A stretch of 55,346 nt of DNA from Zygnema cylindricum (Eukaryota; Streptophyta; Zygnematophyceae; Zygnematales; Zygnemataceae). The first letter of the stretch is position 1. The number at the start of each line of letters is the position of its first letter. The notes below the pieces were generated by a model. It was given only the letters and a program-made list of their open reading frames with translations. It was not told where the DNA came from and made no database searches. Where the stretch lies: assembly GCA_037447655.1 (NCBI GenBank), contig JBBHKE010000050.1:188964-244309 (forward strand). The letters run 5' to 3'. A program made the position numbers and the translations under genes. Below, piece after piece: positions 52,073-55,346 of this stretch.

Positions 52073-55000
52073 ATGGCGACTGGAGGGAGTGGAGGAGGAG
52101 GAGGCGTGGCAAAGGAGAAGGCTCGTTCTGGTAGGCGAGTAAAAGTGGAGGAGGAGGATAAACTGAAAGGGGAAGGAAATGGAGTGAGGAGGCAAGGACT
52201 GCGAGAAGGTGAGCTTCTTGAAAGTATCATTTTTCCTGGGGCCACTTTTTATCTGTAGTCATCTTTTTCCTGTATTCAGGAGTGAATGTGTTGAGTAAAT
52301 TATTAATGGTGGATCGAGGTATGGACTGGAAGAATGTTCTGATAATGGGGCACTTTGTCGTGTACTCATTTTGTCTTGTAGTCAGAGGGGCAAATCTATT
52401 ATGAGTAAAATAATGTTGAGGGGCGAATCTATTATGAGTTGTAAAATAATGTTGAGGGGCGAATCTATTATGAGTATAATAATGTTGATCGATTGACGCA
52501 AGGACTGGTAGAAGCCGATTGAGCTTCTTAAAAAGGGAGATTTTGTCCTCCAGTATTATTTGTAGTGGGAGGCGAGTGGAAATGTCGGGAATGAGTAAAA
52601 TTAGTGTGGAGTTTTTTTTAATTGAAATACAGAACTGGTAAGAACGCCACTTAAAATATCTTTGTATTTCCATGGAAAGATGCCTTACAAGATTTATGTC
52701 CTTACCTTAGGCTCTATTCACAGTGATACTATGATCAGATAGATATCTTTGTATTTCCATGGAAAGATGCCTTTCAAGATTTATGTCCTTACCTTAGGCT
52801 CTATTCACAGTGATACTATGATCAGATAGAAGTGTTGTTTGTTTGTTTATTTATGTTCTTTTTACAGATCCATGAGAGCAGAGATGGTCAAGGCGGTTTT
52901 ATGTAGTGAGAGTGGGAGGGAGGGAGAGGAGGGAGGGAGAGGGAGAGAGGATTGCAGAATGACTTTTGCTTTTTGACCGTTTGTAGGGTCTTCGATTTTT
53001 TCTTTTGCAGGTCCTCTGCACGGAACTGGTGATTGTGGAGGCGGTCTTATCCCTCAAGTTTCTTACGATGAAGGGGGGACCTCGGACACTGGAACTAGAG
53101 GGAGAGGGAAAATGAAAAATGAGACTTGTTTTCTGGATACGGAGGGGGATCCTTTTAATGATCTCCCAAAGCTTGATGTGTATTCGAATGATAAGTTGGT
53201 AAAAGCTTTGAACAGGTCAGTTTATCAATTTTTCTGTTCTCTAAGCTTTTTCTTTTTCCTTTTTCTGTGAATAAGGGTTTGCTTTTTTTTTTTCCTTTAT
53301 CCGTGAATAAGGGTATTTTAGACTATTCGAGTTTTTTAAGGTTTATCTAGGTGTACATCGGTATTTATCTGTTTATGCATCTAACGAATACATGTAACTT
53401 ATTAGGGATATGTGTAGATAGAAATACTGTGTTTTTTCTTTTTTCCTTTACCCCTGAGGAGTTGTTAGTGATTTATGGGCATTAACACTATCAAATTTAA
53501 CCACACTGTATTATATTTTGCCACGTGGATCATTATTGGCCACTTAACTAAATAGTGCTATTAAGAGTAATTATGATTTTGGGTCAAGGGAACATTGTAA
53601 TTTAAAGTTTGTATTTTCTTGGTTATTCGTGACTCGTTAGGATTTTATATATCGTTCATATTTGCTCTTAATTGTTGGCTTGTTGGAATATCAGGTCTTT
53701 TCCTTCTTCTTAGTGAAGAAGGCGTCCCTCACTATACTAGCCCCATTTTTCAGGGATTACACTTTTTATTGTTATTAGATTTTTTGTGTAAAACTCGTTT
53801 TTATTCGTGCACATCCAACAGGTTCGATGGGAAGGGGTAGTTCAAATTTTTACCTTCCTATTGGCAGTTTTTCAGAGGAAAGTTGATTTACTGGCGAAAA
53901 AACATTAACGCTTATAACGATGCATTAATTAGTGTATTGAAGGGAACACAACAATATATAAGTTTGTTGACTGTTGACGATGATTTTTGAACGATGATTT
54001 TTGAACAGGTGATAATATATGCTTGTCTTGGTAACTCCAGGGTATGTCATGTGTACACCAATAAGGATTTGCCGATAACCGATATGGGCCTTTTTTCGGG
54101 TAGCCGATAATTGATATATTGGTACGATATATCTTATCGGTGTTATCGCCGATAAATACCCGATATTTATCGGTTATTATCGGCGATAACGCCGATATCG
54201 ATAACTATCGGCGATATATGTACGGACCGTACAGATAAATGTACGGCCAGTACACTCAACTGTACGTGTTATTCCCCGGACGCGCCGCGGACCCCCTTCC
54301 CCCCGATTTCGGTATAAAATCGCGATATTTCCTTCATTATTTCTAATTTAAGGGGGTTTTACTTGGGTACCCCTTCCAGAATGTCCTTTTGACTGTTATT
54401 TTTTTATAAATGGCAGTTAATGGCGGCAGTCTGACAGATTTGTTCGTCTGCTTTGTTCGTCTGTTCGTCTGGTTTTCGAAAAAGTTTTATTTTACAAATT
54501 TACAGTGTATTTTATTTTTTACTTTTCGGTACTATAATTTTAAAACTGTAAACTATTATTTTAAATTTGTCAACGTTTATGTGCCGCGCTATCCGTAATA
54601 AATTTCAGTTTAACAGCTTACGTAACAAATTCTTACACGTGGCATATCGCGCTATATAATGTCAATAATGTAATACAGTATATTATAAAGTATTGTATGC
54701 ATACTATATTTTTTTAAGTTATCGCCGATATGGAATTTGTTGGTCTCGGACCGATATATTGGGACCTCTGACCGTTCGATAACCGATAACTATCGGTATC
54801 GGTGTTTTCGCGATATTTTTTTTACCGATACACAACACTACCAATATATATATTTATTTTAGTGTGTTTGCAAAAGTAGTAATCAAAGTTTACTTTGGGT
54901 GTAGGGCAGTACACTGGCCACTGTTATCAAAGGAATATTTAATGTAAATGGAGAAGTATAATAATATTTCTATAATATTATTATGTAATAGCGTTCGGCA

Positions 55001-55142
55001 GCGTATATTAGCGAACCCATTAGAGGCATTTTTTATTTTGATTGTTGGTGGGTGCAGCGAACAGCTCATTTTGTTCCAGGAGGTCATCGATTCTATGTAT
55101 CGAGCTGAAGATTCTGAAGAGCATCGTGTTATGAGAGAAGAG
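52073..55142 (+). CDS. unrecognised gene, four visible exons, 3' partial
   Basis: Exons 52073-52208, 53011-53215, 54905-54943 and 55058-55142 join in one frame (465 nt, 155 codons) with GT-AG borders, and continue past the window. A TTTTGCAG acceptor nine bases before the ATG suggests a 5' UTR intron. The N-terminus is Gly-rich then basic/acidic (MATGGSGGGGGVAKEKARSG); exon 2 ends DPFNDLPKLDVYSNDKLVKA; exons 3-4 give AVHWPLLSKEYL, EQLILFQEVIDSMYRAEDSE and EHRVMREE, probably helical. The third exon is only 39 nt and is the least certain, but it alone restores the frame. I do not recognise the family. Confidence 0.6.
52385..52486. repeat. 33-36-bp minisatellite, three units
   Basis: Units begin GAGGGGCRAATCTATTATGA at 52385, 52418 and 52454, in the first intron of the unrecognised gene. 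Confidence 0.9.
52656..52829. repeat. 87-bp tandem duplication
   Basis: Two units start ATATCTTTGTATTTCCATGG at 52656 and 52743, with one visible difference (TTACAAG versus TTTCAAG). Intronic. Confidence 0.93.
53216..54045 (+). other. intron sequence with CACCGC-family-like repeat
   Basis: About 53480-53600 carries an inverted TTAACACTA...TAGTGCTATTA pair like that near 49908, and 53800-53950 resembles 45287-45360. No exon recognised. Confidence 0.4.
54046..54840. mobile_element. hAT-like MITE, copy C (about 795 bp)
   Basis: The right end CGATACACAACACTA is at 54840; the left end aligns with the 9852 element (GGATTTGCCGATAACCGATA) but its first bases have diverged. The interior has TATCGGCGATAACGCCGATA palindromes and five GTAC motifs in about 45 bases. 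No clear target duplication. Confidence 0.65.
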
Positions 55143-55173
55143 GTTAGTCACGAACTTCATCTGTTTGGTAGAG

Positions 55174-55174
<1 letters not shown>

Positions 55175-55254
<80 letters not shown>

Positions 55255-55258
55255 TTTG
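55175..55258. repeat. (CT)n microsatellite
   Basis: About 80 bases of CT dinucleotide with two TTT interruptions, in the intron after the last visible exon. Confidence 0.95.
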
Positions 55259-55346
55259 TTATGTAAACCAATCAAGCTCTTGAGTTCAGCACATTTCAGG
55301 GACTATTTTCCTCTCTCCTTATGATTTCTCTCCTCTGGTTTTCTGT

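Noticed and set aside
50105-52195. Ser-Pro-Leu and Arg-Glu repeat ORFs
   Set aside because: Translations of GA/CT microsatellites.
1-55346. tRNA or rRNA genes
   Set aside because: I saw no cloverleaf with conserved TTCGA-type arm or rRNA-like core while reading both strands, but this was not computed.

Overview
The window looks like nuclear DNA of a green plant, most likely a streptophyte alga or early-diverging land plant. It is AT-rich and its genes are broken by GT-AG introns. It carries 24-residue plant-type leucine-rich repeats (LRRs), each on its own 72-nt phase-2 exon, a plant-type CIR1/CBF1-interacting-corepressor homologue, and an MsrB with a transit-peptide-like N-terminus. The species cannot be named from sequence alone.

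0-26.5 kb (+ strand) is one very large gene whose 5' end lies before the window. Seventeen consecutive 72-nt LRR exons are spread over 20 kb of repetitive introns. They lead into an LRR-cap/EGF-like exon, a complete papain-like (C1A) cysteine protease domain with Cys, His and Asn catalytic residues, two more EGF-like exons and two LysM domains, then a stop. All exons join in one open frame (3025 nt, 1007 whole residues). LRR + EGF + papain + EGF + LysM is an unusual secreted architecture and is the main discovery candidate. The introns hold hexanucleotide CCAATG arrays, duplicated exon-plus-intron blocks, an 8-bp-TSD hAT-like MITE and decayed repeat units.

28.6-38.5 kb (+) holds two conventional genes: a CIR1-like zinc-knuckle, KE/RS-rich nuclear protein (one expected exon not found), and a three-exon, probably plastid-targeted MsrB. 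They are separated by a Harbinger-like MITE. A single-exon orphan gene lies on the minus strand at 39.6-40.3 kb.

43.8-49.9 kb is a direct duplication of a roughly 1.6-kb cassette (C-terminal PP2C phosphatase fragment, truncated hAT-like repeat, TGACGTCA-rich segment). The copies flank about 1.5 kb containing broken bacterial-type recA and rplM (ribosomal protein L13) sequence. The second copy has gained two nested MITEs, whose empty sites are preserved in the first copy.

50.1-52.0 kb is dominated by GA-rich then CT-rich tracts. 52.1-55.1 kb (+) holds four coding exons of an unrecognised gene that runs off the window, with another hAT-like MITE in its third intron.
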